A DNA stretch of 64,000 nucleotides from Methylophaga nitratireducenticrescens (GCF_000260985.4 NC_017857.3:2551001-2615000); one strand, 5' to 3'. Shown: positions 15,232 to 24,529, counted from the first letter of the stretch. Notes: generated by a model not told the origin, from the sequence alone. Numbers and translations: made by a program.

Positions 15232-16401
15232 ATGAATTCTATTTTTCGCAAAACATTAATAGCCAGCGCCCTTACCGCGATGTTCAGCACAGGGGCCATT
15301 GCAGCCGATGATTACTCGAAAACCATCGATGGATCTGACGCTAGTAATCAGGGCGATATGCAGCAGAATGATTCATCTTCAACACATCCAGCAATGCCAA
15401 CTCATGAGGATGAGTTTAACCAAATTATTGACGCTGATAAGCCCGCTGCAGGTAATACAGCTGGTCCAGAAGAAACGGATCGGCCTTTGACCGATCATCA
15501 GAATAATGTCATTGATGAGATGAATGAGACTATTGATACTGAAGGACCCAGTGCAGGTAATAGAGCTGATCCAGAAGAGACTGATCGTCCATTATCCGAT
15601 CATCAAAGTAACGTCATGGATGAGATGAATGAAACCATTGATGCTGAAGGACCCAGTGCAGGTAATAGAGCTGATCCAGAAGAGACTGATCGCCCATTAT
15701 CCGATCATCAAAGTAACGTCATGGATGAGATGAATGAAACCATTGATGCTGAGGGACCCAGTGCAGGTAATAGAGCTGATCCAGAAGAGACTGATCGCCC
15801 ATTATCCGATCATCAAAGTAACGTCATGGATGAGATGAATGAAACCATTGATGCTGAGGGACCCAGTGCAGGCAATAGAGCTGCGTCAGAAGAGACTGAT
15901 CGCCCATTAACCGATCATCAGAGTAATGTAACTGAGGAAGAAGAAGAGGAAGAAGAAATCAGCAATACACAAATGGATAACGACAGTGATGTTGAGATGA
16001 AAGGTCAAATGGATAGAAATAATGATGTTGAGATGGATGAGCAACCTCATGGCCCAACCGGTGCAGGCACACCAGCTAACAGGGGTGGACTATACGACAT
16101 GTCAGCCGATGATCTGAATGGCATGGAAGTAATCACTAGTGATGGAGAAGATGTCGGTGAAGTGCAAAAAGTTGTTATCAGTCCAGATAACCAAGACATT
16201 CATGCCGTAATTTCTGTCGGCGGCTTGCTCGGTCTAGGAGCGAAAACCATTCTAATATCACTCGACGAAATCAACCAAAAAAATGATAAGTTGCATGCTA
16301 AAGCAACACTATCACAGCTTGAAGCGATGATCGATTATGGGACAGAGGACTTTGTTGAACTCGAAGGTGATGCTGCAGTAAGCACGGCATTACAGCCTTA
16401 A
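15232..16401 (+). CDS. Secreted PRC-barrel protein with acidic 35-residue tandem repeats
   Basis: The start at 15232 (MNSIFRKTLIASAL, SD TAGGAG) gives a signal peptide cleaved near GAIAA. Residues about 60-230 are a tandem array of a 35-residue unit (NVMDEMNETIDAEGPSAGN followed by RADPEETDRPLSDHQS), then a run of eight Glu, a second acidic stretch, and at residues about 285-370 a PRC-barrel domain (LYDMSADDLNGMEVITSDG, GEVQKVVISPDN, HAVISVGGLLGLGAKTILI). PRC-barrel domains bind protein partners or sense surfaces; this one is exported and very acidic. Function unknown. Ends at a terminator at 16461. Confidence 0.8.
   Translation: MNSIFRKTLIASALTAMFSTGAIAADDYSKTIDGSDASNQGDMQQNDSSSTHPAMPTHEDEFNQIIDADKPAAGNTAGPEETDRPLTDHQNNVIDEMNETIDTEGPSAGNRADPEETDRPLSDHQSNVMDEMNETIDAEGPSAGNRADPEETDRPLSDHQSNVMDEMNETIDAEGPSAGNRADPEETDRPLSDHQSNVMDEMNETIDAEGPSAGNRAASEETDRPLTDHQSNVTEEEEEEEEISNTQMDNDSDVEMKGQMDRNNDVEMDEQPHGPTGAGTPANRGGLYDMSADDLNGMEVITSDGEDVGEVQKVVISPDNQDIHAVISVGGLLGLGAKTILISLDEINQKNDKLHAKATLSQLEAMIDYGTEDFVELEGDAAVSTALQP
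15505..15924 (+). repeat. Four near-identical 105-bp tandem repeats in the PRC-barrel gene
   Basis: Units start at 15505, 15610, 15715 and 15820, each exactly 105 bases, the last three differing from one another at only a handful of positions. A degenerate half-unit precedes them (about 15410-15504). Near-identity at DNA level implies recent expansion, and the in-frame length keeps the protein open. Confidence 0.92.
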
Positions 16402-16460
16402 GATAACGAATAATCAGATTGATTTTTTGATCATCTAACCTTGCAGATAATCATAATTTG

Positions 16461-16495
16461 CCCGATGGAACACTTGTTTCACCGGGTATTTTTTT
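16461..16495 (+). terminator. Intrinsic terminator after the PRC-barrel gene
   Basis: CCCGATGGAACA can pair with TGTTTCACCGGG (10 of 12 positions plus one G-U) across a 2-base CT loop, followed by TATTTTTTT. Confidence 0.75.
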
Positions 16496-16570
16496 GAGGG
16501 GCTAAAGATGGGCGAATCGAGTTGACTGACATTGGCTCTATTTCGCATATGACGTAAAACGCCCATATAT

Positions 16571-18190
16571 TCACTGAACCTTGGCCATTTCCCTTCTCTT
16601 TCCGGCTGTGCCTTCCAGAGTTATTTTGCCACTGTCACGAATAACGTCGACTGAAACCGGGTCACCCGGCTGAGCTTGTCGCATCAGTTTGTAAACATAA
16701 GATGTGGATGGGGTGAGGGCGTCATTCCAGCGTAATATGAAATCACCAGCCTTCAGGCCCAACTTGTCTGCCTGAGAACCTGGCGTCACGTAGTGGACCA
16801 GCGGCATTTTTGGACCATCACTTCTAACGGTCAGTCCCCAGCGCAACTTGTCTTTCTTTTCAGGTCTGGACGGCGCTTTGATCAGCAGCTGATGTATTTC
16901 TTCCCCTCGGCGAAAAACAATATCGACATCCAGGTCTTCCCGTACCTCTGCCATACGGTTGCCGATGACTTGATTGTGTGGATATTCAAGGCCTTCCCAG
17001 CGAAGAATGACATCACCTTCTTGCAAACCTGCCCTGGCTGCAAAACTATCTTCTCCATGAATTTCAATGACCCTGCTGCCCTCGAAAACATGGTTAATAG
17101 TAAGCCCCCAGCTGCGATAATAAGGAAAGCCCTGATGTTCGAACTGCTCACCACCTGGACGACGGAAAAAATAATCTCTGAAGCCAAAATAATAATTGTG
17201 CAGTCCTGACTCTTTCTGCCTGCCGTAGTGCAGGTACCAGACATTGCCAAAAGTATGCCCTAAGCCAAGACCAATCGCTTTAAGATTCACCCGCCATTTA
17301 CCGTCATCCCCTTTGTCGAAGGTAAAAGGGTCACAGCTACGGTTTTTAAGGTTATGCAGTAAAACAGCGCGCTGACCATCCTCGCTATAAACCACACGAT
17401 CTAACTCGCAGGTATCATAGCGCTTGGCAGAATTGTCCATTTGCGCTGGCGAGACCACCATGTCTGACATGAATGTCCTGGTATCTGGCGTATAAATATC
17501 CAGATCACTCCGGGCATTACGCGTTCGCATTGCCTTGAAAAGGCGGCTCAGGGTTTCCTCTGGCGTATCCGCAGCCATGACATCTGCTTTTCCTTCAGCA
17601 AATGCAGTCTCTTTACCGGCACCAATTTTGGCGTCCGTTCTGGCGCCCGCACCAAAACTGCCTTCAATACTGGTTGGATCGAACGCTTTACCCTGGCGAG
17701 CCTCCTCAGCTCTGATACGAATCAGCTCACTGGTAGCAAATACCCCGTCCCCCACCCGCCCCAGGCGGAAGAATGGCACCATCTGTCGCTTTTCGATATA
17801 ACCAACAAAGGCATCGGTAAAGACTGATTCCAGGCTCCCGGAAACTTCAAGCCTCACTTCATCATTACGGGTGTTAATCACCAGCAATAAACCACGCTGT
17901 CTTTGACTCTGGCTGCCGATATCATTGTCGTTAAAGACGTTATAAGCCTGTACATCAATGTCGGTATTTTCTTTCCAGGTAAGCACCCGATAATCAATAT
18001 CGTATTTATCCAGCATCATTTGATGATAGCTGGAGATATGTGTTTTCTCTTCCTCAGAAAAAATGAGTGCCTCATCCCTGATAAGGCCTATTTTCTCCGG
18101 ATTCTTCGTTGCCGATAACTGCAGAAAATAAATGGCCAGAACGATGAATAATATAAAGATATAAGGAAGACGAACTCTTGGTAAATCCAT
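16571..18190 (-). CDS. TPM-domain protein with two C-terminal PDZ domains
   Basis: 539 residues. An N-terminal membrane helix (IFILFIVLAIYFLQL) is followed at about 35-165 by a TPM (repair/phosphatase-like) domain: DEALIFSEEEKTHISSYHQMM, RGLLLVINTRNDEVRLEVSGSLE, FVGYIEKRQMVPFFRLGRVGDGVFATSELI. A middle part of unknown type (DLDIYTPDTRTFM, CDPFTFDKGDDGKWRVNL) precedes two PDZ-like domains near 355-440 and 450-535 (FAARAGLQEGDVILRWEG; ADKLGLKAGDFILRWND). TPM proteins are often encoded with LemA, as here; the PDZ pair is an unusual addition and suggests binding of membrane-protein tails in the periplasm. Last gene of the DUF2089-lemA operon. Confidence 0.8.
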   Translation of the reverse strand: MDLPRVRLPYIFILFIVLAIYFLQLSATKNPEKIGLIRDEALIFSEEEKTHISSYHQMMLDKYDIDYRVLTWKENTDIDVQAYNVFNDNDIGSQSQRQRGLLLVINTRNDEVRLEVSGSLESVFTDAFVGYIEKRQMVPFFRLGRVGDGVFATSELIRIRAEEARQGKAFDPTSIEGSFGAGARTDAKIGAGKETAFAEGKADVMAADTPEETLSRLFKAMRTRNARSDLDIYTPDTRTFMSDMVVSPAQMDNSAKRYDTCELDRVVYSEDGQRAVLLHNLKNRSCDPFTFDKGDDGKWRVNLKAIGLGLGHTFGNVWYLHYGRQKESGLHNYYFGFRDYFFRRPGGEQFEHQGFPYYRSWGLTINHVFEGSRVIEIHGEDSFAARAGLQEGDVILRWEGLEYPHNQVIGNRMAEVREDLDVDIVFRRGEEIHQLLIKAPSRPEKKDKLRWGLTVRSDGPKMPLVHYVTPGSQADKLGLKAGDFILRWNDALTPSTSYVYKLMRQAQPGDPVSVDVIRDSGKITLEGTAGKRREMAKVQ

Positions 18191-18251
18191 TTTTTTCTCC
18201 TGTTACCAATTCCGTTTCATAACATTGTCATGGTTTGCAGTCTCAACAGCC

Positions 18252-19172
18252 CTAAAACGACACCTTCGGACTTTCATCACCTGCATCTTCAGCCTCGAAA
18301 TAAGCCTTGCGTTTGAAGTCAGCTGTACTCGCAATCAGGCTGCTGGGCATAATTCTGATGAGCTTGTTGTAATCACGAACAGCTTCATTGAACACCATAC
18401 GGGCAATATTGATTCTGTTTTCAGTACCTTCAATCTGGTCCTGTAAAGCCATAAAGTTATCTGATGATCTCAGCTCGGGGTAACTTTCGACCAAAGCGAA
18501 GATACCGGTAATATCCTTGCTGAACCGCTCCTGTGCCGCGGCCAGTTTTGTCATAAAAGCTTCATCCTCAAGGTGATTGGCCGCCTCTTTGCGTAGCGCC
18601 TCGGTTTTCGCATCGCTCTGTTGCAGTGCGGCAAGGGCTTCGGCAATTTTTGCTCGTTCAGCTGTCACGCCCATTAGCACTTCTTTTTCCTGCTCGGCAT
18701 AACCATTCACGGTACTGACAAGGTTGGGGATTAAGTCTGCACGGCGCTGATATTGACTTTCAACTTGTGACCAACTGACAAAAACGTCTTCCTCTTTACT
18801 GACGAGATTGTTATACAAGTAGATCACCAGCAACACACACAACAACACAGGCAGAAAGATGACGATCATACTTAGCGAATTTTGTAAGGACTTATTCATT
18901 GCTCCACTCTCTCCTGGTTGATTCATTGATTCAGCAACGTTTTGAATAGTTTCCGAATGGCTGCCAACATCACTGCCACTCATCGATATTATGAGAATAA
19001 TGCCCAAGATAAAAAGCGCAGCAATGATTTTGGCAACGGGTAATTTTTGACGAACTCGTGCAGATTTTATGTTTGGGGATGGGCTGATACTGGCGCGAAA
19101 TTGTGCTGCTTGCTCCTCACTTAATGCGCCGGAAGCAATCATCGCTTTGATTTTTTCTTCAATGCTCACCAT
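18252..19172 (-). CDS. lemA: LemA-family membrane protein with N-terminal extension
   Basis: 306 residues. The LemA core spans about 105-290: one membrane helix (VIFLPVLLCVLLVIYLYNNLV), then the helical-bundle signature SWSQVESQYQRRADLIPNLVSTVNGYAEQEKEVL, FALVESYPELRSSDNFMALQDQIEGTENRI and ARMVFNEAVRDYNKLI. In front of it is a roughly 100-residue extension with a second membrane helix (IIAALFILGIILIISM) and an N-terminal helix containing ALSEEQAAQFRA, a short motif also found in sHSP/SHOCT-like regulators. Its start lies inside the end of the DUF2089 gene (14-base overlap), and the TPM/PDZ gene follows 61 bases later, so the three are one operon. Confidence 0.88.
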   Translation of the reverse strand: MVSIEEKIKAMIASGALSEEQAAQFRASISPSPNIKSARVRQKLPVAKIIAALFILGIILIISMSGSDVGSHSETIQNVAESMNQPGESGAMNKSLQNSLSMIVIFLPVLLCVLLVIYLYNNLVSKEEDVFVSWSQVESQYQRRADLIPNLVSTVNGYAEQEKEVLMGVTAERAKIAEALAALQQSDAKTEALRKEAANHLEDEAFMTKLAAAQERFSKDITGIFALVESYPELRSSDNFMALQDQIEGTENRINIARMVFNEAVRDYNKLIRIMPSSLIASTADFKRKAYFEAEDAGDESPKVSF

Positions 19173-19518
19173 TAATCTCCCTGATTAATCTCAAACCCTC
19201 TTCAGACTTGAGCTTTCCTTTATCAATGTCATCCAAAATCGATTCGATGGTCTGCTGATCCTGTTGTCGTAGCCCTACCAGTTCATTAATCATAGTATCG
19301 ACATGTTTGCGTAAGGTTGGATAGCTCACGCCTAGCTGCTCAGAGAGTTCCTTGAAGTTGCCGCTACATAATAAAAAAGCTTCAGCCAACTTCAGGCTTT
19401 CTGTCGAAAGCCGCATAATCCTTGGAAAGCTGAACACACCTTCATAGGTCACACCGCACGAATCACATTTGAGTTTCATGGGTGTTAAGCTGCTTTGGCA
19501 TGCAAGACAATGTTTCAT
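19159..19518 (-). CDS. DUF2089-family zinc-ribbon/HTH protein
   Basis: 119 residues. N-terminal zinc ribbon with C4-x-x-C7 and C18-x-x-C21, a predicted helix-turn-helix (FKELSEQLGVSYPTLRKHVDTMI) and a C-terminal helical tail (ILDDIDKGKLKSEEGLRLIREI). This is the DUF2089 layout. A transcription regulator of the LemA-TPM operon it starts is the natural reading, but this is inference from order and domain. Confidence 0.85.
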   Translation of the reverse strand: MKHCLACQSSLTPMKLKCDSCGVTYEGVFSFPRIMRLSTESLKLAEAFLLCSGNFKELSEQLGVSYPTLRKHVDTMINELVGLRQQDQQTIESILDDIDKGKLKSEEGLRLIREINGEH

Positions 19519-19740
19519 TAATCCAACTTATTTCCAGGTATTTTTAATATTATTAATATTTTCTTTTAATTATTTTTAATATAATTATTAAAACAAGTAA
19601 AATTTTTACTATACATTAATATACAGCAACATCATAAGTCGGGTAAAACACCACCATTAATGGCGTAAATAAAACCGCTGTGCCCCTCTTCCACACGAAC
19701 ATACTTGTTCAGCCTGGCAAGGAAGAAATCACGGTTGGTT
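19519..19740. other. AT-rich intergenic stretch
   Basis: Upstream region of the DUF2089 operon, strongly AT-rich (runs of ATTATTAAT type around 19537-19610), probably its promoter. No gene found. Confidence 0.4.
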
Positions 19741-19803
19741 TGCGCCTTGTCGGACACAAAAATTTCCTTCAGCAGTGGTGGCTATGAAAGACAAACAAGC
19801 CCT
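19741..19803 (+). mobile_element. Right-end fragment of the MITE-like element
   Basis: TGCGCCTTGTCGGACACAAA, then AGCAGTGGTGGCTATGAAAG and ACAAACAAGCCC followed by TA. It matches the right end of the copy at 28079-28394 (which also has CCTTGTCGGACACAAA). The left part is missing. Confidence 0.75.
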
Positions 19804-19857
19804 AGAAAACGTATATTGCTTAACCATGCGGAAAAGTCACTGCGATAGAACCAAGCG

Positions 19858-20158
19858 AGCTAAGAATCCTTTTTAATAATTTTTAAAGCCGCAATGATAC
19901 GGCATGTAAAACCCGATGAAGACAGTGATGATTTCGCTCAAACTCATACGACTATCACGTCTTCGGTTGCGTGTGCCATCTTCAATCAGCTGCTTTTGCT
20001 ATTGTGGAACGAAGACGTGACAAAAATCATCGGTTTCACAAAATAATTCAACTACGTTCTTCAAGGCTGTTTCATTGTAGAGCCATCTCTTTTTTGATCT
20101 AAAGATCGGATCATGGAACAGGCTTTTAGTCCCTTTTCTCAAACCAAGCTGGACTTAG
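19858..20158 (-). mobile_element. IS982-family remnant (transposase N-terminus, broken)
   Basis: Minus-strand translation gives ELFCETDDFCHVFVPQ, a stop, then RMSLSEIITVFIGFY and ...CGFKNY, i.e. the N-terminal 60 residues of an IS982-type transposase with nonsense changes. The outer end (AGGCTTTTAGTCCCTTTTCT around 20119-20140) is similar to the end of the intact IS982 at 42439-42460 (AGGCTTTTAGTTCCTCTTTT). The rest of the element is gone. It ends within a few bases of the stop of the transporter gene. Confidence 0.8.
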
Positions 20159-21082
20159 TTAACTTGCCATATTCCATATTTGTACGGCGCTACCACTGCA
20201 AAGAAGAAGCCCGGCGAACCATGCATAGTAGGGAACCTTGTAATTCACACTTCGAACGCGATTAATCACATAGGTAAAAAGTAGTGCCAGCACTGGCCAA
20301 AAAGCATTAATTACAACTGTTTTCAACATTCCAACCGACTCCAGCGCCGCGAAAAAGAACGCATAAGCCAAACTAAAACTGATAATGCCATGCACTGCAA
20401 AAGGCAATAACCACCATCCCAAGGAATGTCTTTCAATATACAATTTTTTACTAAAAATCAGCATAACCGGGACGATTGCTAAGGCACCAAATACTAACGA
20501 GACAAAATTATCCGTCAGAGGAGCACTGCCTGTCAGTCCCAGAATCATGAAGGTTTCACCTACAGACCAGGCCATCGCCGTAAGAGCCCCCAAAAGCACC
20601 GCCTGCATGGTAATTTTTCCACGTATTGCGGTGACAATAAAAATGCTTATACCAGCAGCGATCAGTGCAATCGGAAGCACCATATCGGCGTTCAGCACCT
20701 CACCGACGAAGACCGCTGCAAAGATAATCGAGATCAATGGTTTGAGTTTTGCAAATTGAGCTGCTACCTCAGCCTGACCTTTAAAAGCAACCGCCGTAAC
20801 GTAGTACATGCCGGTTGCCACGGGAAAGGTGAACACTCCCGCCGCAGCCAGACGCCAATTTATCGTTATCGCTGCACCACTAAGCCAAGCCCATATCGCC
20901 AGGCAAAACGCGGCGGAACTTAGGGCAACAAACAAGCCTAACAAAACACCATGACTACCCAGCCTTGAAGGGATTTTATTTAAGCCCAGATTAACAACCG
21001 GGGCGGACAACGCCCACAATACAGCGCTCATCACGGGCAAGGCATAGTCTGGCCAGTTTGAGAAAATATCGATTAGTTGCAT
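20159..21082 (-). CDS. EamA/DMT-superfamily permease
   Basis: 307 residues from the ATG at 21082 with about ten membrane helices and two EamA-like halves (ALWALSAPVVNLGLNKIPSR ... and LLGALTAMAWSVGETFMILGL ...). FAKLKPLISIIFAAVFVGEVL is the typical end of the first half. Drug/metabolite exporters of this superfamily carry amino acids, sugars or drugs; substrate is not predictable. The start overlaps the end of the preceding gene by 10 bases. The 3' end abuts an IS982 remnant. Confidence 0.82.
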   Translation of the reverse strand: MQLIDIFSNWPDYALPVMSAVLWALSAPVVNLGLNKIPSRLGSHGVLLGLFVALSSAAFCLAIWAWLSGAAITINWRLAAAGVFTFPVATGMYYVTAVAFKGQAEVAAQFAKLKPLISIIFAAVFVGEVLNADMVLPIALIAAGISIFIVTAIRGKITMQAVLLGALTAMAWSVGETFMILGLTGSAPLTDNFVSLVFGALAIVPVMLIFSKKLYIERHSLGWWLLPFAVHGIISFSLAYAFFFAALESVGMLKTVVINAFWPVLALLFTYVINRVRSVNYKVPYYAWFAGLLLCSGSAVQIWNMAS

Positions 21083-22254
21083 AGAACCAAGTATGCATAA
21101 ATTAGACAAGGTGTTAACACCCCAAAAAATGGAATTCTAATGATTAACCTGAGCCTCTCTCTGGCAAAGCCCGAATACAGAAGTCTCACTCCCAGACCGT
21201 GGTTATTCTCAGCGTTATTATCGGAGCAAAGATCATCAAGGGTCGCATGATGGGGAAACCAGTGGTAATAGCCGACCGACATAGTAATCCACAGCATAAT
21301 AGAAGCAATTAACCCGTTATGTATTGCTGCAAAAGAAGTAATACCCAATATGAGAAATATGAGCCCCATATACTTGGGGTTCAGAGTGAATCTATAGAAT
21401 TTTCTGACCATTCTCAGTTCGATTTTGTCTGTCAGATATCGGTTAAACATAGAGTCCAACGCATCCACCGATAACAAAAAGGAAATGAAGGCGATGAATG
21501 ATGACAAAGCTGACAAGGTCAAAAAAAAGCTTTCCCAAATGAACGGTAAAGTCAGGAAGTCCACCCTCGCCACCAGATATTGGTTCGTCTGCACAAGAAG
21601 AATCAAACTCCCTGCAATCATAATAGCGATTACCGTCATCGCAGCACGCGCCTTCTCACGGTAGGATTCTTCAAGCTGGTGCTTAACAGAAAACGGGTCA
21701 TCCACAAGACCTGCATTCTCGTCGTCACTTTTCCATTGTTGGCTGGAGGCGGTTAGCATTCGTCTAAGTGTGGCAATATTGAGGAATTTCACGTTTTTAC
21801 TGGATGAGAAATAGGCTAACCAAAATCCGATGTAGACACTCAACGAGAGTAGATACACAATTCTTGAGGCGGATAATCTGAAATGCAGCAAACTCTCTGG
21901 TAAAGCGGTAATGGCAATGTACATTAAAAAGAAAACCAGTAAGGCATACCCCATAATGGGAATGATGGCACTATTGGAAGACCAGTTTTTGATCTCTTCT
22001 TCTTCATTGTAAAGCAGATTCAACTTGGCAATTGTGTCTTGATAGAAGTCACATTGACTCAACTCTCTGACTAACAAATCACTTTCTTTTACTTCATTCT
22101 TGGATAGCTGAGCGATATCCGAATGCTTAACCACCTTGGTTGATTCAAATATTTCCTTTCCAAAATACAATGATTTGAGTTTGTTTATACTGACAGGTCC
22201 ATGCCAACGATTTTCATTAAAATAGTACCAGGCTGGGTGATCATCATCCGACAT
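21073..22254 (-). CDS. GYF_2-domain multi-pass membrane protein
   Basis: 393 residues from the ATG at 22254 (SD AGAGGAG); a longer reading to 22287 lacks one. The N-terminus WYYFNENRWHGPVSINKLKSLYFGKEI is a GYF_2 (DUF4339) module that binds short peptides in the cytoplasm. Six to seven membrane helices follow (SAIIPIMGYALLVFFLMYIA, LLSLSVYIGFWLAYF, MTVIAIMIAGSLILLV and others). Function unknown; the coupling with the DMT permease suggests a shared role. Confidence 0.72.
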   Translation of the reverse strand: MSDDDHPAWYYFNENRWHGPVSINKLKSLYFGKEIFESTKVVKHSDIAQLSKNEVKESDLLVRELSQCDFYQDTIAKLNLLYNEEEEIKNWSSNSAIIPIMGYALLVFFLMYIAITALPESLLHFRLSASRIVYLLSLSVYIGFWLAYFSSSKNVKFLNIATLRRMLTASSQQWKSDDENAGLVDDPFSVKHQLEESYREKARAAMTVIAIMIAGSLILLVQTNQYLVARVDFLTLPFIWESFFLTLSALSSFIAFISFLLSVDALDSMFNRYLTDKIELRMVRKFYRFTLNPKYMGLIFLILGITSFAAIHNGLIASIMLWITMSVGYYHWFPHHATLDDLCSDNNAENNHGLGVRLLYSGFARERLRLIIRIPFFGVLTPCLIYAYLVLCN

Positions 22255-22716
22255 TAGCAAATCTCCTCTTGACTGATTGCGGGACACTTACAAGCTCGAT
22301 ACTATCAAAATCTTCGCTAGCATTATTTGGGTTTACGCTCTGGGGTTTCACACAATCGAGTTATGAATGATAAACAAGTTCAGTTTTTGCAACCTGCATA
22401 ACCGCATATTTATGATCACTCAGAATCGTAATCACCAATTTAATTATCGTAAATCAGGCGGATATTTTGACCAGAAAACTTGATTTCAAAGAAAATCGGT
22501 ATTAAAAAAAAAGGATTATTTTATCCTTGTCTTATCAGCTATCTCACCTCTTGACAACGCTACTTTCCGGGAGACATCAAAAATCCGTCCGGTTTTAGCT
22601 TAGCTTAGCTTTTCTTTTTTTAATTCTATTGATCTATAGCCTCCTTTGTCTTGCTTATCTCAACAGGTGGATGAATCTTCAAAAGACGAACGAAAGCAGG
22701 AAAATCGTTGGTTTGG
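22255..22716. other. Intergenic region, about 460 bases
   Basis: No gene recognised. Contains an A-run followed by an AAGGAT/ATCCTT hairpin (near 22512-22530) and a short run of GCTTA units (near 22597-22614). Probably the promoter region of the GYF_2 gene. Confidence 0.35.
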
Positions 22717-23313
22717 TTATACGATATTCTCAACTTTTAAGACCATTGTTGTTGAGCCAGAAAACCCTATTAGCCACTTCAAGTAGGGGAAGCTCTCGCT
22801 ACTTACTTCAACAAATCCTTTTAATTCATAAAGCTTTCTGGCCCTTGGATTGCTATCAATAACATCTAACCTAACCGAATCAAATCCATTTTCAGCAGCA
22901 TAATGAATTATTTGATCTAGTAGCTCAGACCCTATACCTTGCCCTCTGAAACCGCTATCTACGGCTATCCCATCCATGACCAATTCACGCGCTTTAGGTT
23001 GTCGTTTAAAGAGACTAAAGACTAAACAAGCCCACAATCCGCTGAAAAAACCGAGCTCCTGAATTAACTTTTTTGCTCCAATTCCACCGGTAAGTGAACC
23101 GTCAGACACTTGAAAACCGGCTATTCCGATAATGTCATTTCCAGATGTTGCAGCAAAAGAAAACACTGGAACAAAACTTTTTGAAAGTATGGCGATACGT
23201 TTCAATTTATCAGGTATCGCCCTTGTAAATTTGGCACCGAAAGCTTCTTCGTAAAGCTCGGCGGCTGAGTCAGCTTGCTCGAGGTTCCATCCTTTCTGGA
23301 TTTGAATATCCAT
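22717..23313 (-). CDS. GNAT-family N-acetyltransferase
   Basis: 198 residues with a GNAT fold: LVMDGIAVDSGFRGQGIGSELL (motif A, acetyl-CoA pyrophosphate loop RGQGIGS) and SVRLDVIDSNPRARKLYELKGF (motif B). The N-terminal half (AAELYEEAFGAKFTRAI) is unusual and may define substrate binding. Acceptor unknown. Confidence 0.85.
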   Translation of the reverse strand: MDIQIQKGWNLEQADSAAELYEEAFGAKFTRAIPDKLKRIAILSKSFVPVFSFAATSGNDIIGIAGFQVSDGSLTGGIGAKKLIQELGFFSGLWACLVFSLFKRQPKARELVMDGIAVDSGFRGQGIGSELLDQIIHYAAENGFDSVRLDVIDSNPRARKLYELKGFVEVSSESFPYLKWLIGFSGSTTMVLKVENIV

Positions 23314-23381
23314 TGTTAATGCACTCCATTTCGTCTAACAACCTGCTAGTCAGGCCTTCGGATACATTGACCTGTGTGTCC

Positions 23382-23840
23382 TTAAGATTTGTTGACCGAC
23401 ATAATCATATCAACATGGAGGATGCCATCTTCATCATACGGCTCCCCGGAAGAGTGAAAGCCCAGGGACCCATAGAATTTTTGCAGGTAGACCTGTGCTG
23501 AAATTTTGATGTCTTTCCCCGGGTATTTTTGCTCGGTGAATTTTAAAGCTTCTTCCATCAGTGTACGGCCAATCTTTTGTCCTCTGAATTTTTTAAGGGT
23601 CATCACGCGACCAATCGAAGGCTGGCGGTTATCAATTCCCGGATCAACCACTCTGGCATAGGCTGCCAGCTCGCCATTTACCAAGGCAGATAGATGCCAT
23701 GCATAAGGATCCAACTCATCTGTTTCCTGATAGGGACAGTGCTGCTCCACAACAAAAACGGATTCGCGAGCCTTGATAACCTCGTAAAGCTCAGACGCTG
23801 TAAAAGACTCCAATCGAGACCATTTAAACTCGAGCTTCAT
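23382..23840 (-). CDS. elaA: ElaA-like GNAT acetyltransferase
   Basis: 152 residues, close to ElaA: FTASELYEVIKARESVFVVEQHCPYQETDELDPYAWHL at the start, GRVMTLKKFRGQKIGRTLMEEAL as the acetyl-CoA loop, and AQVYLQKFYGSLGFHSSGEPYDEDGILHVDM at the end. Normal length. Acetyl acceptor not established for the family. Confidence 0.9.
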   Translation of the reverse strand: MKLEFKWSRLESFTASELYEVIKARESVFVVEQHCPYQETDELDPYAWHLSALVNGELAAYARVVDPGIDNRQPSIGRVMTLKKFRGQKIGRTLMEEALKFTEQKYPGKDIKISAQVYLQKFYGSLGFHSSGEPYDEDGILHVDMIMSVNKS

Positions 23841-23857
23841 ATTTTCTTTGTTCCTGT

Positions 23858-24529
23858 TTAAACAGATCTGTACTCAACACTCTTCCAAACCAAGCCGATC
23901 AGTCCTATTGCCAATACGATAAATAACACAATGGCTGATGGCGCGCCCAGCACCCATAAAGTCAGTCCCGAGATCAGCAGCCAAAGTGCTGGAATAATAG
24001 CAATAAGCCACAGGCCCCATCCTCGGAACATGATCAATAGCAACCCTAGCGTGGTTATGGCAGTTGGATCGGCATGGATGCCAAAGACTTCTGCCCGGAA
24101 CCAGGAACCGCCGGTGAACGGTGTAACTAACGGCAAACCAATTAATCCGACAAGGGCGATGGCTACACCGATATCCGTAGCAGGACTTTTACGGGGCCTG
24201 CTGCCAAAGCCAACTCCAGTCAGTGCTATTAATAGCAACAATGTTGCTTGAGCAAGAAAGCAGTAACCAATATAGCCACCAGCCCAGTTAAGTTCAGCAT
24301 AACGTTGGATAAAAAATGCAAAGCCAACAAAGCCCCAGACAGCTGCCATAAGAACACTGGCAAGCCGGGTGCGGTTTTTGAGTGCCAGCCAAACTGCTGC
24401 AACGCCTAACGCCAGCGTCATCAGATGCAGCGGCCAGAAGGTTTCACTCATGCGTTCAAGCAGGCGGAAATAGATATCAGCAGTAAAGGGAATAAAATCC
24501 TGCAGCGTGTAGCTGGACCAGGTGTTCAT
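23858..24529 (-). CDS. DUF6064-type integral membrane protein
   Basis: 223 residues, about seven membrane helices, beginning with FIPFTADIYFRLLERMSETFWPLHLMTLALG, a DUF6064-like start. Overlaps the aldo/keto reductase stop by an ATGA junction, so the two are translated together. Function unknown. Confidence 0.65.
   Translation of the reverse strand: MNTWSSYTLQDFIPFTADIYFRLLERMSETFWPLHLMTLALGVAAVWLALKNRTRLASVLMAAVWGFVGFAFFIQRYAELNWAGGYIGYCFLAQATLLLLIALTGVGFGSRPRKSPATDIGVAIALVGLIGLPLVTPFTGGSWFRAEVFGIHADPTAITTLGLLLIMFRGWGLWLIAIIPALWLLISGLTLWVLGAPSAIVLFIVLAIGLIGLVWKSVEYRSV

Noticed and set aside
15505-15924. Tandem repeats considered as a CRISPR array
   Set aside because: Units are contiguous, in frame and coding, with no spacers.
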